Shown piece by piece: positions 1 through 10,840 of a stretch of 21,509 bases of DNA (the first letter of the stretch is position 1; every line of letters begins with the position of its first letter). This stretch comes from Anncaliia algerae PRA339 (taxonomy: Eukaryota > Microsporidia > Tubulinosematidae), in contig KK365155.1 of the NCBI GenBank assembly GCA_000385875.2, forward strand, positions 43,302 to 64,810, given 5' to 3'. The notes beneath the pieces were generated by a model. The model saw only the letters and a program-made list of their open reading frames with translations, made no database searches and was not told the DNA's origin. A program made the position numbers and the translations under genes.

Positions 1-1151
1 CTCTATAGTTAATTAATATTTTAAAAAATGATTGGTGGAGGAAAGAGATAAAAGCAAATTCAAATAAAATTTATCCCCTTTAACTTAGTCTTTAATGAAA
101 ATAAACTTTTAACAACATCAAATCAATTTATTTAAAATACCTCCTTGGGTATGGAGGATACCATAATTATAGAAATATTAACTAATTCATTGAATTTTCT
201 TTCTATTAATGCCAAAGAGATGGTACCTTTTTTAATATCATTATATATAATTTTCACTAATATTTAATAAGAATTCATGCAATCATCTAAATAAATATAT
301 ATTTTATTGGTAATTTAGTAGCGAAAATCATATGATCACTCTTTACTGAAATAAAAAGAAAGAATCATCCGAAAGGCATTAGAATGCTTAAACCTATGGA
401 AGAATAAAACATGTGGATAAATCTCATTAAAAGAAAGAGCTTTCATTTCATATTTCATTATCGATGTTTTATATCATTTCGACATTTTAGTTTATACAAA
501 CCACTAGCAAAATATAAAATTTTAGATGTCATGATCAATTTCTAACAACCTTTCTGTTTTACATTTGTCTTTGTATTCTTCCTATAATTTTATTCTATAA
601 AATATTAGAAAAAAGTCTAAAAATTATATATTGTTTTAGTATATTTTTTTAAGTAAAATACAATAACTAATTAAATAGTAATGTATTTTCTTTGAAGATA
701 AAGTATTGTCAAACTCTTGGCATTTAAAAAAGTTAATAATTTAACTTTTATTCAAATATCCTTCAATACTGCTCTCTTTCGTCTCTTTGTTTATGTGGTG
801 ACAGCTGAGATGATGGCAAGTTCTATATTCTTCATCATATTCTCTGTGCTAGAGACGTATGATGTGCTAAGTTTATGATTGTAAATAGTCAATTTAACTA
901 GAAGAACTTTTTTATTTGTAATAATTGATATTTTTTCAAATTCTCTACTAACAGAATGTAGTGTATTACAGTATAAAGTAGATATATTTTAGATAAAAAT
1001 TATATATTTAAGCTTAATTTTAAGATGTGATTTAATATATTTAATAATTTATTAAATTTATTTTATTATAAAAACGGTTAATAATAATTTAAATTTAATT
1101 TATTAGAATATTTAAAAAACAATGCATATGTTTAATATTATTTAAAAATAT

Positions 1152-1241
1152 AAATAATTTATATTTAAATAAATATTAAATAATTTAGATTTAAAAAATT
1201 TACACTTAATAATTTAAATAATTTATATCTAAATAAACATT
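1152..1241. repeat. 26-bp direct repeat in AT-rich flank of TRA1
   Basis: Positions 1152-1177 and 1216-1241 are two copies of the same 26-base A/T sequence with two T-to-C differences, 64 bp apart. They lie just beyond the 3' end of the large minus-strand gene. This is most simply a local duplication in low-complexity DNA; no function is evident. Confidence 0.5.
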
Positions 1242-1255
1242 TACTTCAATTACTT

Positions 1256-1261
1256 TTTATT
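1256..1261 (-). promoter_or_regulatory. Candidate polyadenylation signal (AATAAA) of the TRA1-like gene
   Basis: AATAAA reads on the minus strand six bases past the TAA stop (1268-1270). Very short 3' UTRs with the signal at or near the stop are typical of microsporidia. The hexamer is common by chance at this AT content, so the call rests on position. Confidence 0.35.
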
Positions 1262-1267
1262 AATTCA

Positions 1268-4200
1268 TTATAACCAAGGATACCATGCAATGTCTACATC
1301 ACATAATTCATTAGGATTCATAGATTTCTCAATAATATTCTTAACTTTACCATCAATTAAATCATCCAATCTTCCTTTGAATTCTGAGTAACTTAACTTA
1401 GTAAATAATTCTAAAAAATCTTTTATAAATTCATTCTCTAATAAAAACTTACTAAAGCTATCAGATGAAGAAATAAATAATCCTTCTAAACCTTCTTTAC
1501 CCATGAGATTAACCATATTAGGAGATAACCTATACAATTCATTAGAAGTATGTTCTAAATCAAATATTGTTACTTTTAATGTACCTGAGAATAAACTTAG
1601 TCCAGTAAAAGCAGGAATCAATTGCAAGAATTTAAATACTTTGTTTACACATGACAATGCAGCATAGTTAGCAGTAAACTTCTTCCTAAACAAAAAGAAC
1701 TTAGCACTGCTTCCATATAATTCAGTAAATCCTTTAAGTAATATTTTATTATCAATACTCTTTTGTATTTTATTAAATGCTTTAAGTCTGTGTTCCTTAG
1801 TTATCACTGTATTACCATATAATTCACTGTTAACATTGGTATCCTTCTTAAGAGTACTGCTTTCATTCTTTAAATCATTCATTATACATAAATTATCATT
1901 ACTCTCATCATAATTACTATCTTCCTTTGATTCCTTTATATGATTATTCTTGTTGTTAATACAATTACCTATCTTATCATTAATGTACTCTTCATTCATA
2001 AATACATCCATGTTTTCTAATCCCTTTATTCTACAACCACTTACTCTCTCCATTATTTTTAAGTAATCTAATATCATTTTCCTAAGACTTTTCTTCATAT
2101 TCTCCTCATAAATGATACTCAGAAGAATAAAAGGTTCCTCAAATAATAGTAAATCAAAGTTAGGAGAGAAATAAATGATTGATTTATAATTAAGTTTACA
2201 ATTAAAACACTTCACTGAATTCTTTAAATCTTTAGACAACAGTTCTAATAGACTAAGGATTGATTCCTCATATAAGAATTGATTCTTTTGATTCTTCTGA
2301 GTTAAGTATAAATATTCTCTACCATCACTTCCTATGATAGTAAGTGTTCTACTCATAAGTCTCTCAGTCATATAGAAAGTAGAAATTGGTAGGAAATGAT
2401 CAATCAATACTTTGTTATTAAATTCATTCTTTCCAAAGAGTACTAATTCATATTCCAATAGATTATCAATTAATCTACAAGTACTTAAGTCTAAGTCATG
2501 AGAAGAAATATAAGTGTTTAGAATATTCTCAATGATTGATAACCACTTGTAACACTTCATAAGTAAACTAGAAGGAGAGAATTCAATTGAATCTCTGTAA
2601 TTCTCAAAGTCATCAAAGAATTCTTTAGTTAAGTCAATGTTCCAATTAGTCAGTCCTACACACTTTAACATCCTAGTGAATGTATTATGTAAATCAATAT
2701 TCTTAATAATAAGTTTATTAGGACATGAATAAAATATTCTCTCTAAACAAGAATAAGCTAATTGTTCATGAGTAATAAGTATTCTAGAGGAACATAATGA
2801 TATAACCATTACTAAACCTAATTTAGATCTGTTATTTTCAAAACGTAAGTCTTGGTATAATTTATACAAAGGAGATTCTTCTTCTTTTTTACCTGCATTA
2901 TTATTAATGTTATTATTATTATTATTATTATTTATATTATTATTTTTATTATTATTAATATTATTATTTATATTATTATTAATATTATTATTTATGTTAT
3001 TATTATTATTAATATTATTAATATTATTAATATTAATTACATTGTTACTATTATTAATGTTAATTACATTGTTACTTGGTTTATTACTTGGTACTTGAAT
3101 CCTAAACATTCTGAAGCATGTCTGAGGTATTATTTCACTTATAGTTACTAAACATAACTCAGCACACTTATTCCTAGTATCAATAAACATTCTCTCTAAA
3201 TTAGTTAAGTAAGGAATAAATGCCATAGGATCAATGTTACTTATGTTATCCTTTAATATTTCATACACCTTCTCTGAATTAAAATATTTAATACACTTAA
3301 TAAAATACTTATGACTCTCTTTAGTAGCATAGAGTGATGCATTAATAAAACAGGAGAAAATATTAACAATCTCTCCATTCTTTTCTTCTAAGTACATTCC
3401 CCATTCATTCCAATTCTTACTATTACTTGTGTATACTTGTGATGCATTATTAAAATTATTATTGTTTCTTTCTAACTTAGCTATGTAATAAAGTATTATC
3501 CCTCTCTGTTCATTACTAAAGTATGAAATATTGGTAGTCTTTGCTTTCCTTAATGCTGATTCATAATCATTTCTTTGTATAAATATTTCTATTTCCTCTA
3601 CTACTTTACTAAATGCATCTGATGATCTGATATTAGGAGTAGAGAATATCAATTGATTAAAGAAATCAGCCATATCAATATAATTCATTCTTCTACTTAA
3701 GGAAGTAATTTTATTCATTGTTGTTGCTAATTCTTGTAAAAATATTACATTATCATCTTTGTTAATAAAATTAAATAGTTTATTTCTCCAAGAGAAATAA
3801 AATATCCAATTAAGAATATTCTCATTAAACAATGGTTCTCTCTTGGACCAAAGACTCCTTTGATCTGATAAATTCTCTTTACTTAACATTTGTAATTCTT
3901 TCATTTCAATTATCAATTGAGCAAAATTAAGTATTTTAGTAAACTTAGGAGTAAAGAATGGTATTTGACTTAACTCAACCTGTGCTAAGAATAGAAGACT
4001 ATCAGTGTCCTGATCAAAGGGTGTATTAACACTCTCATAAACAAACTTATCAAGTGAATCATTCATTCTACAGACAGTTTCTAAAAAATTACTACCTGTT
4101 TCCTTTATAAGGAAAGAAATCTCTGCTTCTAATTCAGAATCATTGGTTTGTATGGCTAATTCTAAGAGTGAATCCCATTGGCATAAATGTTTCATGGCAT

Positions 4201-7200
4201 ATTTCCATATATCTTCTAAGAATGTACTCTCTTTTTCATTAAAATTATCCTCATTAATCAATTCTAAGCTTCTTTGTAAATATAATCTTCCTGCATCAAA
4301 ATTACCTACTAATATTTCTTTGATAGCTAAATTAGTGTGATAGAACAATGAATTATATCCTCCTAAGTAATATTCCATTTCATTGGTTAATTTGTAAATT
4401 AAATACTTTTCTTCATCCTCCAGAAATACAATGTTGCTGAAATAGCAATTATGTTTTATTCTTACATTTAGCAATAAATAATTAAAAACAGAGAATAAAT
4501 TATCAACTAAATAGGAATTAAATCTGCTTACGTTTAAATTCAATGCAAATAATCTAAAATTATTCTTTAAGTCTTTAAAATCAAGAGATTTTAAATATCC
4601 TGTTAATATTCTTACACATACTTCTTTATTATTGTAACAAAATTCTAATATTAATTTAGTAACATTTTCTGGTTTATATTTCTGAGAAACATTTTTAAAA
4701 GACATAATTGCTGCATTATCCTTAGGATTAGGAATAGGTTTCTTTTCATCACTTCTTTCAACTTTCTTGTAAATGTCTTCATAAAAGTTGTCTTCACCTG
4801 TGCAATATTGCTTCAATAAATTGAAGGATAACTCCTCATCCAATAATAATCTTAAGAAGGTATAAACAAAGTTATCCTCAAATAAGTTCCAATCCATTCC
4901 AAGTAAATAAATTACTCTTTCTCTTTTATCTCTTGGTAGTGTTTCCTTTAGTAAATGATGAAATTCATCTCTTAGATAAATAAATTTACATTCCAATCCT
5001 TTAACAAACAAAGGTTTTAAGTGTTCATAAAAATAAGAATATTGATCATTTCTAAAAATATAAATTAAAAAATTAAGGAAGCTTTCTGTACAAACACTAT
5101 GGTTAAAGAAATAATTTTTCAGAATGTAATTCATGCTATTCTTATTTAAATCAGAGTTCATCTCAAAATTCATAATGTTCTCTTTTTCACTCATACTTTC
5201 TAAAATATCAATTGCTTGTTCATAAATGAAGTATTCATCAGTTAACTCAGTTAATAAACCTAATACTTTTAAAAATCTTAATTCTTTGTTATAAGGATAC
5301 TTTATAATTAATTCATTAAAATTCATAAATAATAAATCATTTCTTGAATCTTTGTACATTTCAATCAATGATTCAAATGTATTTAATATTATTTCTTCAA
5401 TTGGTAATCTTTCTTTATAAGCTTGTAAAATAGAATAATAAGATATTTTAGGATGATTAGTAGGATTAGATATGAATTCAGTTAATTGTTCAGGAGTTAT
5501 AAATGGTAAAAATGATTGATAGAAGATAGTATCATTTAAATGAGGTAGTAATTGATTAAACATTCTCAAGTAAATCTCATTTTCTGTGGTATCATTCTTC
5601 TTTATTTTTTTTAATTTCTTTAATGATTTACGTTTCTCTTCTTCTCTTTTTTGTAATAAAAAATCTAAACACATTGCTAATTGTGAATTATTTACATCAT
5701 TAAAATCAAATTCATTTGTTAACTTTAAATCAAATCTTTTAAATAAACTAAAATATTCTTTATCATTGCACTTAATACAGAAATTAAAATACTGAGTAAA
5801 TAAATTATTAAGAGTATCTTTCTCCTTAACTGATAATGAACAGGCATACAATAACCTTCCTGCTGTAAACTTATGTTGAAATGAATTGGTACCAAACAAT
5901 CTGTAAATAATTTCTAATACTTTAGGTAATATTTGTTTATTAATAAGAGAAGGATGATCAATCAGAAGAGGCATTAAAATCATTAAGTGTATTCTGTAAG
6001 AAACTGTGCTCTCAAATGTATAAATTATAGCATCATTGATTTCATTGGTAAATTCGATATTCTTAAATACATCTAAAATTCTTGATGCACTTTCATCATA
6101 AAAGAAAAGAGACTTATAAATTGATACTGATGGTTTAAACATTGCTAAGTAACATATCTCACTAAAGGAATAGTCATTTTTACTTCCTAATTTATTAATA
6201 AACTCTTCATCATAAACCTTTTGTTCAAATAACTTGGATGCTTTGTCTTCTTCTTCACTTTTCTTTAATAAGAAATCATTTGGTAATGGAATATCCTTAA
6301 GTTTATTTTTGTTTAATTCATAAAATTCATTAAAGTATGAATAAAGTGTTCTGATGTAATATTTAAATAAATGTAATAATTCCTCAGTTTTAAAATCATA
6401 ATTGAACAAGGAAGCTAAGATACAGAAATGAATAAGTTTCTCAGTTATGTGGCTGTTTAAGATATTTGTTCTCAAAATGATTGTATAAATATTATTATAA
6501 AGTATTTTATAATCCTCTCTTTCTTTAATGGTCAGAATAACATTCTTAAGTAGTAAATAAACAAATACTTCTTTGCAATTAAACATCATGTACTCTAAGA
6601 AATGAAAATGTTTGTTTAGGAACTGAAGTAATGATTCATCCACTTTACAAGGCATTGTGCTGAAGTAATGAAGAATAATATTAAAAATATTCTCAGGTAT
6701 CTTTTCTAAATAAAATAACAATTCAAAGGAAAGTGAAGATGCTTCATCATAATAATCAGTTAAGTGAGGAATAGACATCAAAATTAAATCTTCAACAAAG
6801 TAGGAAGGAAATATCTTTACAATTGATTTAACAGTGGAAGAAAAATGTTTAAAGTTATTTTTATCAGCAAAATAAAAGATAAAACTCTTCTTAAATAATT
6901 TTTGAAACATAATTGGATTGTTTGAAGCATTGATTATGTCTTTACTTGCATTGATAATCTTATCTGATTCAAAGATTGGGTTAGAAATATTTTTTACTAT
7001 AAAATCAATGTTAGTATGAATTAATTCTTCTGATTTAATTTCATCTATTATGAACTTTCTAGCTCTTAAAAGTAAGAGAATATTATCATAGTAAAATATA
7101 AATTGGTTATTCATAACAATGTTAGCTATGTGTGATAGATGAGCAGAATTTTTTTTAAAAGGAACCACTTTGTTTAAAAATAATAAACAATCAAAGAATC

Positions 7201-10200
7201 CCAGTTTCATATGGCTATTGCTGTTTGAATATTTATTCTTTAAATTAATATAGAAATCATCAATAAAATCACCAAGCAAATTCTTAAGGGAAATTTCCTT
7301 TATTTCTGAATAATAAATCAACACTTGAAGAGAAACTATTCTCAATTTTTTATGCTTTGATGATAATGAATTAAATAGTTGTTCAATAATGTTTTTCCTT
7401 GGTAATGTCTTTAGCTTCTGTAAATTAAACATGTCTGTTGTAAAACCAACTCTTAAAATTGTATCATCCTTCTCGTTCTGTTCTTTTAATTGGATATTAA
7501 ATTCACTTGTAATGTACATCATATACTGAAATATAAGGAATATTAAATTCTTATAAACTGGGTTTGGTTCACTCATACAAAACAACATAGAAGCAGAGAC
7601 AAATGAAAAATTTCTATAAATCCATTCCTTTTCATCTTTCATTAATACCAACAGTGTTGCTAACCCTAATATTGAACTCTTTTGTTTATCCTCATCTTTA
7701 TAAAAAGATAAACTAGTAAATGATAATAGCATTTCATCAAAGAAATTAGTTTGCATAATTTTAGTCATCCCTTTCATGACTTCTTTCTTTAAGTTAATAA
7801 CTCTCTGAAGTATTTTATACGATGAAAAATCATTAACATATTTCTCTAATTGTTCTACTGGATTAAACAATTCTTTACTAAATAAGTATTTTTTATTCTC
7901 ATAAAAAAAGTTAATTGCTTCATCACTAGAGATATTTAAATCATAAAAACTATTTAAAATATAATCACTGGTTTCTATTGTAGAAAATGATTCATAAAAT
8001 GCCTGTAATAAAACATTGTAATTAAAATATGCCTTTCTTTTTCTAAATTTGAATTTAAAAAAGTGAATAATTTTATAAGTAAATACCACATCATAAACAC
8101 AAAATAAAAAATCCTCTTCTTTTAAAACAAAGAGTGAAATTAATGTATCATAAATATATTGTTGATGTCTTAGCAACTGAGAATGATTTATATTTTTAAT
8201 CCTTGATTGATGAGAACTTAATTGTGTTATTAAACTATTATTAATCATGTAATCATTTTCCATTATTGATTTTAAATCATTAACTACCTTTGTATAAATG
8301 TTCTCATCCTCAAAATTTGCCCAACCAAATGAATCATATAAAAATGCTAAAATTATTTTCTTACTAAGATCATCAGTTCTAACTGAAGATGTGTTTGTTT
8401 TAAAGCTGAATAACTGTGATGTAATAGAATAAACATTGGGAGAAGTATCCTTAATGAATTCTCCTCTTATTTTATTAATTGCCTTAAATATCAAAAAATC
8501 AACATTAAATGATTTCACTGCATTATCAAATTCAAATTTTAAATTAATTATACCACTGGGGTAAATTGAGTCAATAACCTTAAATGGATGATTTATAAAA
8601 ATTTTTAAAGCTGAATGATACTTGGCTAATATTTGAGTTGCAGCTAAGGCAAATGTTCCTTCAATTGAATCATAAAGCAAAACTGATGTAATTTTTTCAA
8701 GGATATCCTCTGAAATGCTTAATAATATTTCTGTGTTAATTGTATCAAGAGATTTCTCTAACAAATTGTAGCACACTGCTTTTATTTCTCCCTCTGATTT
8801 AATTCCTTCAGCTAAAAAGTATGATAACTTAGAAAAGTGCTGAAGTATAAGTGTTAAGCTGAGTGGAACATTTAATGCTACTTTAATATAAATCTCTTCC
8901 GAAGGATTCTTAACATGTAAAAATTTAAGAAAATCTAACAAGAATGTAACTTTTTCGTAGATAAATTTGGGTAGAATTGTAAAATCATTATAACAAGGTT
9001 TTATACACATAAACAAACAATTAAGTATTTCTAAATTAATTTCAAATGTTGAGTAAAAAGGAATTGAGGTGAATATTTTTTCCAGTTGAGAATTAGTATG
9101 TTTATCTTTCATAAGGATTTTATTAAGTGCTTTTATATGAAATGTAAGAAGTTCTTTGTCGTTGGACATCAAAACTGGACTTGTTAATAGATCATAATAT
9201 TCTTCATTATATCGTTTGAGATTTAAATTTCTTTTAAATTCTTTGTTCATGTATTTACTTATAATTATAGTGTAAATTTCAGATGAAAAAACTGCAGCTG
9301 ATCTAATGTTGTCCAAAAAAACATTCCATACATCGTAGAAGAAGGAATTAACGTAAGTAAAGGTTAAAATTCTGCCTGAAAATTTCCTGATTATGGCATA
9401 AAATGTGTGAAATGAAGAATACAGGAAAATAGCAAAGTATCTTTCCAAATAGACCCTTAAAAATTTTACAGTAAATACATCAAAGGAGTTTGCCATCATT
9501 CTCTCATAAAAAACATAATCATCATAAAATAAATCCTTGTTAGAAAGTGGAGGAATGTCTAAAGTAAATTTTTCAAAGCCATAATTAAATGCTATGTGAT
9601 CCTCAATATTTTTTAAGATGGAATTTAAACATGAACTGAATATATCTTGAAAAGGGATTCTATTCTTTATAATATTTTCGTTCTCTTCTGCAGGTACAGT
9701 TTCTGAGACTTGTGCATAATATTTCAGCTTATGTGTGAATCTATCAAGAAAATTAATGATAAATATAAAACTTGTTCTTCTAAAATTTTTCTTCTCTAAA
9801 AGAGAGACAGCTTCTTTTGAGAATAATTTATTAACAACGATTAAACTATCTAAAAGGGATACAACGATTTTCAATTCATTTTCTGTAACTTCTTTTTTGC
9901 TATAAAACAATTCTTCAATTGAGTTAATGATTATTATTTGAAGGTTTTCCTGAATAGTTTTTGTGTTCTCCTTGAACTTCAATATTTTAAGTAAATTTCT
10001 GATTCCATTTGATTTCGTATCTAAAAAATTGCTTTTAATGAAAAATGAATAATCTTCAATCAAATTATTGTTTTTCTCTGCCATAACTGATAATTTACTG
10101 TAAAGAGCATTGAGTAGTTCTTTTGATTCATCATTAACATTGGCAACCAAATATGATATTAAACTACCAATCAACTGATCTTTTTTATAGATATGATTTA

Positions 10201-10819
10201 ACTCAAATACAAAATTAAGGAACTTGAATAAATTGTAATTCATTTGATTTTTCTTTGCAGCTGCTTTGACTTCTAATTGCATAAAATAAGTGGTACACTT
10301 TTCAATTTCAAGAATCAAATCATTTACTGATTGGTTGAAATTATTATAAATTTTTGTTAAATCAAAGACAAAGGCAAACATATTCATAAATTGAATTGAA
10401 TTTTTAAAATCCTCATTGTAGAATTCCTTTATATACAAATTTACCTTCTTACAAACCGCATCTAGAAACCGGCAAAAATCTTCTTGAGGAAGTATTTTTT
10501 TGTTGTAGAATGTTTGAATACATTTGATTGCTAAGATAACATTGGTCGTATCATCGCATATGATTATTTGATGCAAGAATTCATAATTTTCAGGTTTATT
10601 AACATCAATTCTTTCCAAAATTTTTAAAGCAGTACCTCTTTTTTCAACATCACATTTACTTGTTTCTGTCTTTGGATCAGAATTCTTTAAAACATTAAAA
10701 GTTGACTGAGAAACAGGAGTTTCTGAATCCAATGGAGCTTTAAGTGTATTATAAAAGTCTTTGGTTTTCGTAAAGTTAGTTATAAGCTTAACGGATTCTG
10801 TTAATTCATTTTTTAACAT
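1268..10819 (-). CDS. TRA1: Tra1/TRRAP-like PIKK-family pseudokinase scaffold of SAGA/NuA4
   Basis: This 3183-residue protein is a giant nuclear scaffold that in yeast and animals links transcription activators to the SAGA and NuA4 histone acetyltransferases. Most of it (about residues 50-2000) is helical HEAT-like sequence. A FAT-type region follows, with WNEWGMYLEE near residue 2469 like the KAWxxWGxYLE motif of Tra1. A PI3K-like region starts with RTLTIIGSDGREYLYL near 2825, has YRLSPNMVNL near 3096 (TRRAP has FRLTPN), and ends in a FATC tail, LCDVDIAWYPWL, very like the TRRAP end. The HRD-like and DFG catalytic motifs of active PIKKs are missing, as in all Tra1 proteins. A hydrophilic insert lies at about 2940-3007 inside the kinase-like fold, and a poly-Asn tract at about 2578-2642. 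Yeast Tra1 has about 3740 residues, so this is a moderately shortened version. It is read as one exon from an ATG at 10817-10819. TOR, ATM and DNA-PK are less likely because of the lost active site and the FATC tail. Confidence 0.9.
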   Translation of the reverse strand: MLKNELTESVKLITNFTKTKDFYNTLKAPLDSETPVSQSTFNVLKNSDPKTETSKCDVEKRGTALKILERIDVNKPENYEFLHQIIICDDTTNVILAIKCIQTFYNKKILPQEDFCRFLDAVCKKVNLYIKEFYNEDFKNSIQFMNMFAFVFDLTKIYNNFNQSVNDLILEIEKCTTYFMQLEVKAAAKKNQMNYNLFKFLNFVFELNHIYKKDQLIGSLISYLVANVNDESKELLNALYSKLSVMAEKNNNLIEDYSFFIKSNFLDTKSNGIRNLLKILKFKENTKTIQENLQIIIINSIEELFYSKKEVTENELKIVVSLLDSLIVVNKLFSKEAVSLLEKKNFRRTSFIFIINFLDRFTHKLKYYAQVSETVPAEENENIIKNRIPFQDIFSSCLNSILKNIEDHIAFNYGFEKFTLDIPPLSNKDLFYDDYVFYERMMANSFDVFTVKFLRVYLERYFAIFLYSSFHTFYAIIRKFSGRILTFTYVNSFFYDVWNVFLDNIRSAAVFSSEIYTIIISKYMNKEFKRNLNLKRYNEEYYDLLTSPVLMSNDKELLTFHIKALNKILMKDKHTNSQLEKIFTSIPFYSTFEINLEILNCLFMCIKPCYNDFTILPKFIYEKVTFLLDFLKFLHVKNPSEEIYIKVALNVPLSLTLILQHFSKLSYFLAEGIKSEGEIKAVCYNLLEKSLDTINTEILLSISEDILEKITSVLLYDSIEGTFALAATQILAKYHSALKIFINHPFKVIDSIYPSGIINLKFEFDNAVKSFNVDFLIFKAINKIRGEFIKDTSPNVYSITSQLFSFKTNTSSVRTDDLSKKIILAFLYDSFGWANFEDENIYTKVVNDLKSIMENDYMINNSLITQLSSHQSRIKNINHSQLLRHQQYIYDTLISLFVLKEEDFLFCVYDVVFTYKIIHFFKFKFRKRKAYFNYNVLLQAFYESFSTIETSDYILNSFYDLNISSDEAINFFYENKKYLFSKELFNPVEQLEKYVNDFSSYKILQRVINLKKEVMKGMTKIMQTNFFDEMLLSFTSLSFYKDEDKQKSSILGLATLLVLMKDEKEWIYRNFSFVSASMLFCMSEPNPVYKNLIFLIFQYMMYITSEFNIQLKEQNEKDDTILRVGFTTDMFNLQKLKTLPRKNIIEQLFNSLSSKHKKLRIVSLQVLIYYSEIKEISLKNLLGDFIDDFYINLKNKYSNSNSHMKLGFFDCLLFLNKVVPFKKNSAHLSHIANIVMNNQFIFYYDNILLLLRARKFIIDEIKSEELIHTNIDFIVKNISNPIFESDKIINASKDIINASNNPIMFQKLFKKSFIFYFADKNNFKHFSSTVKSIVKIFPSYFVEDLILMSIPHLTDYYDEASSLSFELLFYLEKIPENIFNIILHYFSTMPCKVDESLLQFLNKHFHFLEYMMFNCKEVFVYLLLKNVILTIKEREDYKILYNNIYTIILRTNILNSHITEKLIHFCILASLFNYDFKTEELLHLFKYYIRTLYSYFNEFYELNKNKLKDIPLPNDFLLKKSEEEDKASKLFEQKVYDEEFINKLGSKNDYSFSEICYLAMFKPSVSIYKSLFFYDESASRILDVFKNIEFTNEINDAIIYTFESTVSYRIHLMILMPLLIDHPSLINKQILPKVLEIIYRLFGTNSFQHKFTAGRLLYACSLSVKEKDTLNNLFTQYFNFCIKCNDKEYFSLFKRFDLKLTNEFDFNDVNNSQLAMCLDFLLQKREEEKRKSLKKLKKIKKNDTTENEIYLRMFNQLLPHLNDTIFYQSFLPFITPEQLTEFISNPTNHPKISYYSILQAYKERLPIEEIILNTFESLIEMYKDSRNDLLFMNFNELIIKYPYNKELRFLKVLGLLTELTDEYFIYEQAIDILESMSEKENIMNFEMNSDLNKNSMNYILKNYFFNHSVCTESFLNFLIYIFRNDQYSYFYEHLKPLFVKGLECKFIYLRDEFHHLLKETLPRDKRERVIYLLGMDWNLFEDNFVYTFLRLLLDEELSFNLLKQYCTGEDNFYEDIYKKVERSDEKKPIPNPKDNAAIMSFKNVSQKYKPENVTKLILEFCYNNKEVCVRILTGYLKSLDFKDLKNNFRLFALNLNVSRFNSYLVDNLFSVFNYLLLNVRIKHNCYFSNIVFLEDEEKYLIYKLTNEMEYYLGGYNSLFYHTNLAIKEILVGNFDAGRLYLQRSLELINEDNFNEKESTFLEDIWKYAMKHLCQWDSLLELAIQTNDSELEAEISFLIKETGSNFLETVCRMNDSLDKFVYESVNTPFDQDTDSLLFLAQVELSQIPFFTPKFTKILNFAQLIIEMKELQMLSKENLSDQRSLWSKREPLFNENILNWIFYFSWRNKLFNFINKDDNVIFLQELATTMNKITSLSRRMNYIDMADFFNQLIFSTPNIRSSDAFSKVVEEIEIFIQRNDYESALRKAKTTNISYFSNEQRGIILYYIAKLERNNNNFNNASQVYTSNSKNWNEWGMYLEEKNGEIVNIFSCFINASLYATKESHKYFIKCIKYFNSEKVYEILKDNISNIDPMAFIPYLTNLERMFIDTRNKCAELCLVTISEIIPQTCFRMFRIQVPSNKPSNNVININNSNNVININNINNINNNNNINNNINNNINNNINNNKNNNINNNNNNNNINNNAGKKEEESPLYKLYQDLRFENNRSKLGLVMVISLCSSRILITHEQLAYSCLERIFYSCPNKLIIKNIDLHNTFTRMLKCVGLTNWNIDLTKEFFDDFENYRDSIEFSPSSLLMKCYKWLSIIENILNTYISSHDLDLSTCRLIDNLLEYELVLFGKNEFNNKVLIDHFLPISTFYMTERLMSRTLTIIGSDGREYLYLTQKNQKNQFLYEESILSLLELLSKDLKNSVKCFNCKLNYKSIIYFSPNFDLLLFEEPFILLSIIYEENMKKSLRKMILDYLKIMERVSGCRIKGLENMDVFMNEEYINDKIGNCINNKNNHIKESKEDSNYDESNDNLCIMNDLKNESSTLKKDTNVNSELYGNTVITKEHRLKAFNKIQKSIDNKILLKGFTELYGSSAKFFLFRKKFTANYAALSCVNKVFKFLQLIPAFTGLSLFSGTLKVTIFDLEHTSNELYRLSPNMVNLMGKEGLEGLFISSSDSFSKFLLENEFIKDFLELFTKLSYSEFKGRLDDLIDGKVKNIIEKSMNPNELCDVDIAWYPWL
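2899..3083 (-). repeat. ATT-type triplet repeat coding poly-Asn/Ile tract inside TRA1
   Basis: The plus strand reads as near-continuous ATT/AAT triplets, giving about 62 residues of mostly Asn broken by regularly spaced Ile. It contains a 24-bp unit twice in tandem (2949-2972 and 2973-2996, one mismatch) and a 17-bp unit repeated at 3033-3049 and 3060-3076 that encodes an NVIN-type motif. The tract sits in a linker between the FAT region and the pseudokinase and keeps the frame, so it is probably a tolerated slippage-prone insert. Confidence 0.85.
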
Positions 10820-10830
10820 ATGTAAGGATG

Positions 10831-10840
10831 TAAAATTTTT
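10831..10840 (-). promoter_or_regulatory. AAATTT-like start-site box of the TRA1-like gene
   Basis: AAAAATTTTA reads on the minus strand 11 bases before the ATG. Microsporidian genes are known to carry AAATTT-like signals near the start codon, often with a CCC- or GGG-like motif. Here the spacer has a CC (CATCCTTACAT) but no clear CCC. The match could be chance at this base composition. Confidence 0.4.

Larger units (their letters stand above)
1..1267. other. Gene-free AT-rich region downstream of the TRA1 gene
   Basis: I see no intact gene here. Two plus-strand stretches in one frame (61-264 with one stop, and about 355-507 with one stop) and one minus-strand open stretch without an early ATG (791-988) have mixed amino-acid content and could be relics. 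Open stretches of this length also occur by chance in DNA this AT-rich. Positions 770-880 are locally richer in GC. Positions 1010-1250 are nearly pure A/T with short direct repeats. Confidence 0.6.

Noticed and set aside
139-167. CCTCC...GGAGG short inverted repeat
   Set aside because: Only a five-base stem; no extension and no associated gene.
2907-3098. Plus-strand poly-Leu open frame
   Set aside because: It is the antisense shadow of the poly-Asn triplet tract in TRA1.
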